In this document: positions 27,381 to 34,763 of the stretch, piece by piece
Layout of the letters: every line of letters begins with the position of its first letter
Position numbering within the stretch: the first letter of the stretch is position 1
NCBI GenBank assembly: GCA_020721225.1
Contig: DYNE01000020.1
Location: 1-40,101 of the forward strand
Source: Pelodictyon luteolum
Lineage (GTDB): Bacteria; Bacteroidota; Chlorobiia; Chlorobiales; Chlorobiaceae
Direction: 5' to 3'
DNA: 40,101 bases
The notes under the pieces: model-generated
Seen by the model: only the letters and a program-made list of their open reading frames with translations
What the model was told of the DNA's origin: nothing
The model's database searches: none
Position numbers and translations under genes: made by a program

Positions 27381-29213
27381 GTGAGTATATTAGCAAATAG
27401 GGATACACAGGTTGTCATCATAGGTGGCGTTGCCGGCCTGAATGCCGCAAGGAGGATGGCCCAGTTTGACTTTCTGATCAACAGGCCGCTCTCTGTAAAG
27501 GCATTTGTCTATCCCCCCGAAGAAGGCCAGCAGAAAGAGATCTACCGTGGCGGTGAGCTGAAAAACGTTCCCGTCTATTCGTCACTCGAAGATGCACTGG
27601 CTGAAAACCCGGGAATCAATACAGCCCTGATCTATATCGGGGCAAACCGTGCTTACCAGGCCGCAAAGGAAGCGCTTGAAGCAAGCAGCATCAAGCTGGT
27701 TTCAATGATTACCGAAGGCGTGCCTGAAAAGGATGCCAAAAGACTGAGAAAACTTGCCATCGAAGCCGGCAAGCTCTTCAACGGTCCCTCCTCGATCGGC
27801 ATCATGTCGGCAGGGGAGTGCCGTCTCGGCGTCATCGGCGGCGAGTTTAAAAACCTCAAGCTCTGCAACCTTTACCGTTCAGGCTCATTCGGCGTCATCA
27901 CCAAGTCGGGCGGGCTTTCGAACGAAGCCATGTGGCTCTGCGCACAGAACGGCAACGGCATTACCACGGCTGTGGCTATCGGCGGCGATGCCTATCCCGG
28001 TACTGATTTCGTCACCTACCTGGAAATGTTCGAAAAAGACCCTGAAACCAAGGCTGTCGTTATTGTCGGCGAAGTCGGCGGAACTCTCGAAGATGAAGCT
28101 GCCGAATGGCTTGCAGCGGAAAAACGCCGTATCCGTCTTGTCGCGACAATCGGCGGAACCTGCCAGGAGGTGCTGCCTCAGGGTATGAAATTCGGCCATG
28201 CCGGAGCAAAAGAGGGCAAGAAAGGCGTCGGTTCGGCTCGCGCTAAAATGAACGCACTGCGTGACGCAGGCGCTCTGGTGCCTGACACCTTCGGCGGCCT
28301 GTCGAAATGCATCAAGCAGGTTTACGAAGAGCTGCTCGCCGACGGAAGCATCAAACCGGAACCGGAGATCGACGAGGCGTTGCTGCCGGAACTGCCGCTG
28401 AAAGTTCAGGAAATCATGAAGCAGGGCGAAGTGATCGTCGAACCGCTCATCCGCACCACCATTTCCGACGACCGCGGCGAAGAGCCCCGTTATGTCGGTT
28501 ACGCCGCTTCGGAACTCTGCGAGAAGGGCTACGGCATCGAAGATGTCCTCAGCCTGCTCTGGAGCAAGAAGCTCCCTTCACGTGAAGAGTCGGAAATCAT
28601 CAAACGCATCATCATGATCTCCGCCGACCACGGGCCGGCGGTATCCGGAGCATTCGGAGCCATTATCGGCGCCTGTGCAGGCATCGATCTGCCTCAGGCG
28701 GTATCTGCCGGTATGACCATGATCGGACCACGTTTCGGTGGAGCGGTCACCAACGCCGGCAAGTACTTCAAGTATGGCGTCAAGGAGTATCCGAACGACA
28801 TCGCAGGCTTCCTCTCATGGATGAAGCAGAACGTCGGTCCCGTACCCGGAATCGGCCACCGCGTCAAAAGCGTGAAGAACCCTGACAAGCGGGTGAAATA
28901 CCTGGTCGACTATGTCAAGAACCACACCTCGCTGCACACGCCTTGTCTCGACTATGCGCTCGAAGTAGAAAAGATCACCACGTCGAAAAAGGACAACCTG
29001 ATCCTGAACGTTGACGGTACCATCGGCTGTATTCTTGTCGATCTGGACTTCCCGGAACAGTCGCTCAACGGCTTCTTCGTCCTGGCCCGTACCATCGGCA
29101 TGATCGGCCACTGGATCGATCAGACCACCCAGGGATCGAAGCTGATCAGGCTTTACGACTACCTGATCAACTACGCGGTAAAGGAAGAGCGCGAAGTACC
29201 CGTAAAGAAGTAA
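27381..29213 (+). CDS. aclA: ATP-citrate lyase, large (alpha) subunit
   Basis: Catalytic subunit of the citrate-cleaving enzyme. The 610-residue protein starts with GTG at 27381, preceded by AGGAAAG four bases upstream. Its N-terminal CoA-binding domain includes G-G-V-A-G-L-N-A-A-R-R. The active-site histidine that is phosphorylated is His273 in K-F-G-H-A-G-A. The C-terminal citrate-synthase-like domain (about 350-600) has P-G-I-G-H-R-V-K-S and E-V-E-K-I-T-T-S-K-K, as in eukaryotic ACLY. It follows aclB by 63 bases and ends at a strong terminator, so the two form a dedicated operon of the reductive TCA cycle. Confidence 0.97.
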   Translation: MSILANRDTQVVIIGGVAGLNAARRMAQFDFLINRPLSVKAFVYPPEEGQQKEIYRGGELKNVPVYSSLEDALAENPGINTALIYIGANRAYQAAKEALEASSIKLVSMITEGVPEKDAKRLRKLAIEAGKLFNGPSSIGIMSAGECRLGVIGGEFKNLKLCNLYRSGSFGVITKSGGLSNEAMWLCAQNGNGITTAVAIGGDAYPGTDFVTYLEMFEKDPETKAVVIVGEVGGTLEDEAAEWLAAEKRRIRLVATIGGTCQEVLPQGMKFGHAGAKEGKKGVGSARAKMNALRDAGALVPDTFGGLSKCIKQVYEELLADGSIKPEPEIDEALLPELPLKVQEIMKQGEVIVEPLIRTTISDDRGEEPRYVGYAASELCEKGYGIEDVLSLLWSKKLPSREESEIIKRIIMISADHGPAVSGAFGAIIGACAGIDLPQAVSAGMTMIGPRFGGAVTNAGKYFKYGVKEYPNDIAGFLSWMKQNVGPVPGIGHRVKSVKNPDKRVKYLVDYVKNHTSLHTPCLDYALEVEKITTSKKDNLILNVDGTIGCILVDLDFPEQSLNGFFVLARTIGMIGHWIDQTTQGSKLIRLYDYLINYAVKEEREVPVKK

Positions 29214-29247
29214 GGCAACTGGCGACATCTTTACGTTCTGACCATTG

Positions 29248-29288
29248 AGGCAGTCCCGGAATTTAAAACCGGGACTGCCTTTTTTTTT
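29248..29288 (+). terminator. intrinsic terminator of aclBA
   Basis: A perfect 12-bp stem (29248-29259 with 29269-29280), a nine-base A/T loop and nine Ts (29280-29288), located 35 bases after the aclA stop. A textbook Rho-independent terminator. Confidence 0.95.
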
Positions 29289-29376
29289 GCGAGAAGCGAT
29301 GCTCATCGTTCCGGGAGGTTCTCGCCGAAAAGCGCCGGAAGGAGACCAATAATGGCTGTCGGTATTCCCTGTCAAT

Positions 29377-29404
29377 TTGTTGTATAATATAAATTATGTA
29401 AAGC
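29377..29404 (+). other. dif-like XerC/XerD recombination site (candidate)
   Basis: A 28-base sequence arranged as an 11-base XerC-like arm ending in ATAA, a six-base centre TATAAA, and an 11-base XerD-like arm TTATGTAAAGC. Compared from memory with the B. subtilis dif site it matches 19 of 28 positions, including nine in a row (TTATGTAAA) in the XerD arm, and 17 of 28 with E. coli dif. It could be the chromosome-dimer resolution site or the scar of an element that integrates through XerCD. Genome-wide context is needed to decide. Confidence 0.45.
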
Positions 29405-29427
29405 TGATAATATGCAGAGCATTTATA

Positions 29428-29455
29428 GCTTTACATAATAAGTGTTATTAAACAC
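29428..29455 (-). other. second, inverted dif-like site (candidate)
   Basis: On the minus strand this 28-base segment has the same XerD arm TTATGTAAAGC, a six-base centre CACTTA, and an arm ending in ATAA (GTGTTTAATAA). The two XerD arms face each other 23 bases apart and form a perfect 13-base inverted repeat (29393-29405 with 29427-29439). The XerC arm is weaker than in the first site. The arrangement recalls the paired inverted sites of Xer-exploiting phages, but the spacing is much shorter. Confidence 0.35.
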
Positions 29456-29527
29456 CTATATTCGCGAATCATCAAGGAAGAAATCGAGCGCATAGATCGT
29501 GAGCCGGCGCAGAAATGAAAACATTTG

Positions 29528-30280
29528 TTAGCTCACGAGACGCAGAATGTCGTGCCAGGTAATGACGATAGACAGCCCGATAAAAAGCATAATGCCGGTA
29601 AAGTTGATAACCTGATACGCTCTCGATCCGAGAGGACGGTTACGCAGGGCTTCGATCAGCAACAGCATGAGCTGACCGCCATCGAGTCCGGGAAACGGCA
29701 TCATGTTCATGATTCCGAGGCTGAGACTGAGAACTCCTGTGAAAAAAAGCAGATCCGGAAGCCCCGCACTCGCCGCCTGTCCGACCATTACGGCAATCCC
29801 GAGAGGCCCGGCAAAACTTTCCATGCCTCCCTGACCGGCGAAAAGATGACCAAGCATGGAAAACGTCCCGGCTACCACCATCCAGAGAGCATTTGCGCTC
29901 GACTGCATCGCCTGCAGCAACGAACCGCCTTCTTTCCCCATAAAAGCCGGAATAAAAACCAGAAAGGCGAAAACCACGTTGAACAAAGGGCCTCCTACCA
30001 TAATCGAAGCACGAGAAAAACGTGAAGCACTGAACAGCTTGTGCGCATCTTCGTCTCCGTCAGCCGAAAAACTCACGAAACCTCCAAGCGGCAACAGGCG
30101 CAGCGTGAACTCGGTCTCCTTGTGGCGATACAGGGTCGCGATGCGCGGACTGAACGGAAAGCCGACGGAAAACTCATATACCGGGACGCCTGCCTTGCGG
30201 GCCGCGAGAAAATGACCGAACTCGTGGACAAGCACCACAAGCGACATGACGATTATAAAAGCAAGTACAGAAACAATCAT
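29528..30280 (-). CDS. site-2 protease family (M50) membrane metalloprotease without PDZ
   Basis: A 250-residue intramembrane zinc protease. H-E-F-G-H at residues 19-23 in the first helix binds zinc with the conserved aspartate of M-P-F-P-G-L-D-G-G (about 195-203). Four hydrophobic segments are visible. Classical RseP proteins have about 450 residues with one or two PDZ domains between the catalytic helices; here only a short G-G-F-V-S-F and R-A-S-I-M-V-G-G-P-L-F-N-V linker is present, so this is a minimal member and probably not the sigma-E-pathway RseP. The substrate is unknown. It appears monocistronic. Confidence 0.9.
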   Translation of the reverse strand: MIVSVLAFIIVMSLVVLVHEFGHFLAARKAGVPVYEFSVGFPFSPRIATLYRHKETEFTLRLLPLGGFVSFSADGDEDAHKLFSASRFSRASIMVGGPLFNVVFAFLVFIPAFMGKEGGSLLQAMQSSANALWMVVAGTFSMLGHLFAGQGGMESFAGPLGIAVMVGQAASAGLPDLLFFTGVLSLSLGIMNMMPFPGLDGGQLMLLLIEALRNRPLGSRAYQVINFTGIMLFIGLSIVITWHDILRLVS

Positions 30281-30410
30281 GCTTATAGAATTTTCATTAC
30301 ATCAGAAATCACTGTTATCTATAGTACAAACATAATACACTTCACCATATTCCCAAACACCTGCGACAAAAGTGTTTCGGATAACCTGACAGTGCTGTTA
30401 CGATTTCCGG

Positions 30411-32048
30411 TCATGATTTCGCTGCATCGGAAAATCCTCCGGCATGGGCTATGCCGGCAAGCGAGGCCATATCCGCCCTGCAGGTTACCAGATCCTCCCT
30501 GCTGAAATCGCCGAGCCTCCGGTAGCCGCACGCGCGGGCCATAACCTGCATCAAAGCCGTGGTGTTCAACAGGTAATTGCGGAGCCTTTCGGCAGCTTTC
30601 CCTATCGCCACCCGCTCCCTGAGAACAGGGTCCTGCGTGGCGATACCCACCGGGCAGTGGTTGTTGCCGCATACCCGCATGGAGAGGCAGCCGATTGCCT
30701 GAATGGCGGCATTGCCGATGGCGATGGCATCCGCCCCGAGAGCCAGGGCCTTGAGGTAATCCGTTTCCGTGCGCAGGCCGCCGGTGATGACGAGCGAAAC
30801 GCTCGCGGCTCCGCACCGGTCGAGATGTGCGCGGGCACGCGCGAGGGCGGGAATGGTGGGTATGCCGGTGTGGTATTTCACGAGATCGGGCGATGCTCCC
30901 GTACCTCCGCCACGTCCGTCGAGAATGATGTAATCGGCACCGGCCTCAAGCGCAAAATCGATATCCCGTTCGATATGCTGGGCAGACATTTTGAACCCTA
31001 TGGGGATGCCTCCGGTCGCCTCGCGGATCTCTTCGGAGAAATCCCTGAAATCCTCCGGGGTGGAGAGATCGGGAAAACGGGAGGGCGAAACCGCTTCCTC
31101 ATAAGGCAGAAGCCCGCGCGTTTCGGCGATCTCCGGGCTCACTTTCGCTCCAGGCAGAATGCCTCCGATTCCGGTTTTGGCGGCTTGGCCGGCCTTGAAA
31201 TGAAACGCCTGGCAGCGCTTGACTTTGTCGATATTCCAGCCGAATTTAGCGGGCGCAAGCTCATAGAAATATCGGGAGTTCTCTCTCCTCTCATCCTCCA
31301 GCATGCCGCCTTCGCCTGAAGCTATACCGGTTCCGGCCATCTCTGCGCCTTTTGCCAGCGCGATTTTAGCTTCGCGCGACAACGCTCCGAAGCTCATGTC
31401 TGTTACGAAAACCGGTATGGACAGCGTAATGGGAATCCGCGCGTTCGGCCCGATAACGACTGTGGTATCAACCGGTTCATCTTCTAAAAAAGGCTGTCTT
31501 GAGAGTTGCGCCGTGAGGATCTGGATATCTTTCCACTGCGGAAGATCGATCAGCGGAACTCCCATCGCCGAAACATTGCCATGGGCCGGAAACGTTGACG
31601 GCAACGTATCGGCAAGTTTGCGGATATACCTGTTGAAAGGCTCCTCCGGCGTATCGTTCGTATCGCCCCAGGCTTGGCCTCTACCGTTTTGCGGATGCCG
31701 GGTTGACCAGCTCGCGACTTCGTTTTCATCCACATAGACGGCATTGTCTGCCTTGTCGATCCATGCCGCGAAGCGTTCGAGCTTTTCGTCGTTGTTGTAT
31801 TCGCTTATTCCGGTATCGAACCGGTAGTCCCAGCCATGCACGCTGCACAGAAGGTTCTTTCCGTCGATAGATCCGTCGGCCATCAGGGCTCCGCGATGAT
31901 GGCACCGACCGTAAAGTACCGAGACGCTTTCTCCGTAACGGATGACGACAAGGTCAACGTTCAATACCTGCGCATAAGCAGGTTTTTTCTCTTCGAGCTC
32001 GCTCCATGTTGCGACCTTTACTTTTTTCGTCGGTAAGCTATTATTCAT
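30411..32048 (-). CDS. Rieske [2Fe-2S] - glutamate-synthase-like (GltB2) fusion
   Basis: A 545-residue fusion. Residues about 8-108 are a Rieske ferredoxin domain with C49-H-H51-R-G and C68-S-V-H71, the 2Cys/2His ligands of a [2Fe-2S] cluster. Residues about 155-530 are the FMN-binding glutamate-synthase domain, with G-E-G-G-M, I-L-D-G-R-G-G-G-T-G-A and a [3Fe-4S] motif C454-x5-C460-x4-C465 followed by P-V-G-I-A-T-Q-D-P. The glutaminase domain of true GltB is absent. In the family such proteins transfer electrons to 2-oxoglutarate plus ammonia or to related substrates. The Rieske part may bring electrons from a carrier instead of NADPH/GltD. The gene stands alone, with no glutaminase or gltD gene nearby. 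The reaction is not established. Confidence 0.9.
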   Translation of the reverse strand: MNNSLPTKKVKVATWSELEEKKPAYAQVLNVDLVVIRYGESVSVLYGRCHHRGALMADGSIDGKNLLCSVHGWDYRFDTGISEYNNDEKLERFAAWIDKADNAVYVDENEVASWSTRHPQNGRGQAWGDTNDTPEEPFNRYIRKLADTLPSTFPAHGNVSAMGVPLIDLPQWKDIQILTAQLSRQPFLEDEPVDTTVVIGPNARIPITLSIPVFVTDMSFGALSREAKIALAKGAEMAGTGIASGEGGMLEDERRENSRYFYELAPAKFGWNIDKVKRCQAFHFKAGQAAKTGIGGILPGAKVSPEIAETRGLLPYEEAVSPSRFPDLSTPEDFRDFSEEIREATGGIPIGFKMSAQHIERDIDFALEAGADYIILDGRGGGTGASPDLVKYHTGIPTIPALARARAHLDRCGAASVSLVITGGLRTETDYLKALALGADAIAIGNAAIQAIGCLSMRVCGNNHCPVGIATQDPVLRERVAIGKAAERLRNYLLNTTALMQVMARACGYRRLGDFSREDLVTCRADMASLAGIAHAGGFSDAAKS

Positions 32049-32270
32049 AGGAACCAGTAGTTATGAAACTTTTTTCAGCCACTTCAGAGCGCCTCGCCAA
32101 ACAGATACGGAACAACGATACCTTGAACCCAAACGGAATCGGTTTCTTTGCATCATCGCGACTCCCCTGCTGCATATTTCCCGAAATCCCGCAGCTCCCT
32201 GAATCTTTTTATAGCGTTATGAACGCAAACGGGCCTTATTGGATAGTTGCGCACCTCTCCCGGAAAAACA
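32049..32270. other. gene-free gap
   Basis: 222 bases between the Rieske-GltB start and the stop of the TPM gene, both on the minus strand. It must hold the Rieske-GltB promoter. No open frame resembling a known family and no terminator-like hairpin with a T-run was found. Confidence 0.4.
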
Positions 32271-33218
32271 CTACCAACTGCCGGATGCACCGCCTCCACC
32301 CGATGATCCTCCACCTCCCGAAAAACCTGACCCGCCTGAAGACCAGGATGAACCGGAAGTGCCGGAACCGATCGAAAAGCCGCCAATTGAAGTCTGCCCC
32401 TTGGTTCGCAGTTCTTTTTGAGCCTTTTTATACCAGTCGGTCTTTCGTATGAACAGTTTTGTAACCGGGAAACCTATCACATAGGCGATAAAACAATAGA
32501 ACGCAGCACCTGACCCAAGGACAACAATCGGAAAAACCGCCCAGAAGGGAATCAGAAAGAGATATAAAAACCATCCGACACCCGGCGTCAGTATCCCGAT
32601 GGCAGTAAACAGTCCGATGATTCCGAAAATAAACGCTCCCAGAAGAATACGCTCCTGAATCGAAAGCTCCGGCCCTTCCATTTCAAAGAATTCCGACTTT
32701 TCCGTCGAACCGGTTGTAACGCCGGTCTCCTGCAGTTCGCCACCCTCAAGAAGCTTGATCACGGCCCCGGCTCCATCGGCGATACCTCCGTTAAAGTCGC
32801 CGTTTTTGAATTTGGGGGTCATAACGTTTTGAACGATCCGCCCCGCCATGGCATCGGTGAGCGTTCCTTCAAGCCCGTAACCCACTTCGATGCGCATCCG
32901 CCGGTCGTCGGGAACCACCACGATCAGAACGCCATTATCCCTGCCTTTCTGACCGAGTTTCCATGACTCGAACACCCTGACTGCGTAATCTTCGATGCTC
33001 TCACCATCGAGTGTGGCAATCGTCAGAACGGCAATCTGGTTGCCGGTGCGCTTTTCATGTGCCTGCAGGCTGTCCGACAACGACCGGTTGACCTCCGGCG
33101 ACAAAAGCTGTGCATAGTCCGTAATTCTCCCGGTCAGATAGGGAACATCTGCAGCAAACAGTATCGTACTGATGAACATGATAATCGGGAGCAACAGGAA
33201 CATCGGTCTTGCCTTCAT
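32271..33218 (-). CDS. TPM-domain membrane protein with Gly/Ser tail (YgcG type)
   Basis: A 315-residue exported protein. A signal peptide (about 1-22) precedes a TPM domain (about 28-150) with I-T-D-Y-A-Q-L-L-S near its start, D-N-G-V-L-I-V-V-V-P-D-D-R-R-M-R-I-E-V-G-Y-G-L-E and L-T-D-A. Two or three membrane helices (about 185-260) and a Gly/Ser-rich tail ending G-G-A-S-G-S-W follow. Some TPM (Thylakoid/Psb32/MOLO-1) members bind Ca2+ or hydrolyse phosphate esters, and bacterial ones often sit beside lemA. No lemA is seen here. Its start overlaps the stop of the second TPM gene by 4 bases. Confidence 0.9.
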   Translation of the reverse strand: MKARPMFLLLPIIMFISTILFAADVPYLTGRITDYAQLLSPEVNRSLSDSLQAHEKRTGNQIAVLTIATLDGESIEDYAVRVFESWKLGQKGRDNGVLIVVVPDDRRMRIEVGYGLEGTLTDAMAGRIVQNVMTPKFKNGDFNGGIADGAGAVIKLLEGGELQETGVTTGSTEKSEFFEMEGPELSIQERILLGAFIFGIIGLFTAIGILTPGVGWFLYLFLIPFWAVFPIVVLGSGAAFYCFIAYVIGFPVTKLFIRKTDWYKKAQKELRTKGQTSIGGFSIGSGTSGSSWSSGGSGFSGGGGSSGGGGASGSW

Positions 33219-33862
33219 ATTCCTTTCTCCTCGATGATTTCATTTGGCAATTCGTCGTTACAAGCCTCCGGGGAGGCTGTAGTAAGTATTCGGGTGAGAC
33301 AGTCCAGACCGGCATCGAATGCCTGACCGATCTGTTTACGCTTCAGAAACGGAGTCATTGCCGCGATCATGTTTTGCACATCCGCTTCCCCGAAACGATC
33401 ATCCACTCCCCTATCAGGCAGAATAACAACCCGACGCTCAAACAGACTCAGCAGCAGCAGAATACCTCTCCTTTTTCGGGTAGCAAACAGCTCCCGGTCC
33501 AGAAAGAGCGATTTTGCATATTGCCGCACTTCCGCTTCGGCGCGATAGTCGGATAAAAAACATTTCGCGAATCGTGGTAACATCACGCTCAGGAGCGCCA
33601 GCAGAGCGCCACATGAAAGCATGCCCGACACCATGATTCGAGCGGACACATCCGGATACCAGTCGTACAACCGCCAATAGAGCAAAAGAAGGATCAGTCC
33701 GGCGCCCGATGCGCCGAGGGCAAACGCTTTCCACGGCAGTTCCGCATAGGAATCGCTTCGCTGAATGACGCTCAGGACGATCTGTGTTCCGGTGCGCCGT
33801 TCCGTTTCGGCAACGCGCTCATCCAGACGACAGCGCTCCTGATCCGATAGTATCTGTTTCAT
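33215..33862 (-). CDS. TPM-domain membrane protein, split by a helical hairpin
   Basis: A 215-residue protein without a signal peptide. The TPM-type N-terminal half R-L-D-E-R-V-A-E-T-E-R-R-T-G-T-Q-I-V-L-S is separated from the C-terminal half (G-I-L-L-L-L-S-L-F-E-R-R-V-V-I-L-P-D-R-G) by two membrane helices at about 45-95. It is translated just upstream of the longer TPM protein with a 4-base overlap, and the two probably form a membrane complex. The overall fold resembles DUF477-type small TPM proteins. Function unknown. Confidence 0.85.
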   Translation of the reverse strand: MKQILSDQERCRLDERVAETERRTGTQIVLSVIQRSDSYAELPWKAFALGASGAGLILLLLYWRLYDWYPDVSARIMVSGMLSCGALLALLSVMLPRFAKCFLSDYRAEAEVRQYAKSLFLDRELFATRKRRGILLLLSLFERRVVILPDRGVDDRFGEADVQNMIAAMTPFLKRKQIGQAFDAGLDCLTRILTTASPEACNDELPNEIIEEKGI

Positions 33863-33921
33863 TCTGAATTCCCGTATCCGAAGATTGTTATACTCGTCCG
33901 CCGATGCGTTTCAGTGCACCT

Positions 33922-34551
33922 CTATTCCGCACCGGCTCCGATAAAAATACCTGAAACCTTATTGTCTTTGATGGTGAACACGATACCTCCATAGACAGAT
34001 CCTGCGATGACCGTATCGTCACTGATTCCGACCGCACTGTCTCCGGACGATTGAGCTATCTCCTTGCGATACGCTTCGAGCACCTCCCCCCTGCTGCTCC
34101 CGATCCCTATATCCCTTGTTGTCCGGAACCGGCACGGAACCGATATGGATATCGCATCGATTTGCTGCCTGTTGTCTGCGCCTTCAGCATTCATACCCAG
34201 TACCATTCCCTGTGCAACGTAACGCCATTCCTGATGCTCCGCACCATCGGCCGCCCAGACGTTGCGTTCCGACTTTTCATCAGGTTTTCCGAGCGCCTGC
34301 AACACTTCGTCTGCAGATAATCCAAGTCCCAGAGAGCCGAGTCGTTCAGACTGCATCAGTGCAAAGCCGGCCTCTGCCGGTTCCTGGACTCCACTATCGA
34401 GAGATCCTCCATCAATCGGAGCCAGCTCCGTTACGGCATTTTCGCTTCCATGACGGGCTGCTGACTCCGGCTCATGGTTTTGAGACGAACAGGCAGTAAC
34501 CATACCACTCAACATAATCCATGAAGCAACGGTGAAAATGATTTGTCGCAT
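33922..34551 (-). CDS. uncharacterised lipoprotein
   Basis: A 209-residue predicted lipoprotein: M-R-Q-I-I-F-T, a hydrophobic core and the lipobox M-V-T-A-C at residues 17-21, then a Ser/Ala-rich linker. Two stretches in the mature part look related: L-G-L-G-L-S-A-D-E-V-L-Q-A-L-G-K-P near residue 75 and I-G-I-G-S-S-R-G-E-V-L-E-A-Y near 150. This suggests two repeats of a BamE/SmpA-like small fold, but I cannot name the family. It lies 59 bases upstream of the two TPM genes on the same strand and may belong to their operon. Confidence 0.78.
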   Translation of the reverse strand: MRQIIFTVASWIMLSGMVTACSSQNHEPESAARHGSENAVTELAPIDGGSLDSGVQEPAEAGFALMQSERLGSLGLGLSADEVLQALGKPDEKSERNVWAADGAEHQEWRYVAQGMVLGMNAEGADNRQQIDAISISVPCRFRTTRDIGIGSSRGEVLEAYRKEIAQSSGDSAVGISDDTVIAGSVYGGIVFTIKDNKVSGIFIGAGAE

Positions 34552-34763
34552 GGTTGTCGACCGTAAAATTATGAAACCTGAAAAATGCTCTGCTGTTCAA
34601 CGATTTCGATTTCAAAGGCATCTTTAAAGAAAGGATACCCATCAAACCGTCCAATACCCAACTCTCTTTTCACAACTGCCAGCAAAATATTTGCATCTCA
34701 GCATGCTATTATCCAGATTGTTCAAAGTACCCTATCCGTCAGACCGACCATATCCAGTCACCG

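Noticed and set aside
32063-32452. 129-codon plus-strand frame
   Set aside because: Mostly antisense to the Gly/Ser-rich tail of the TPM gene, which has clear domain and signal-peptide support.
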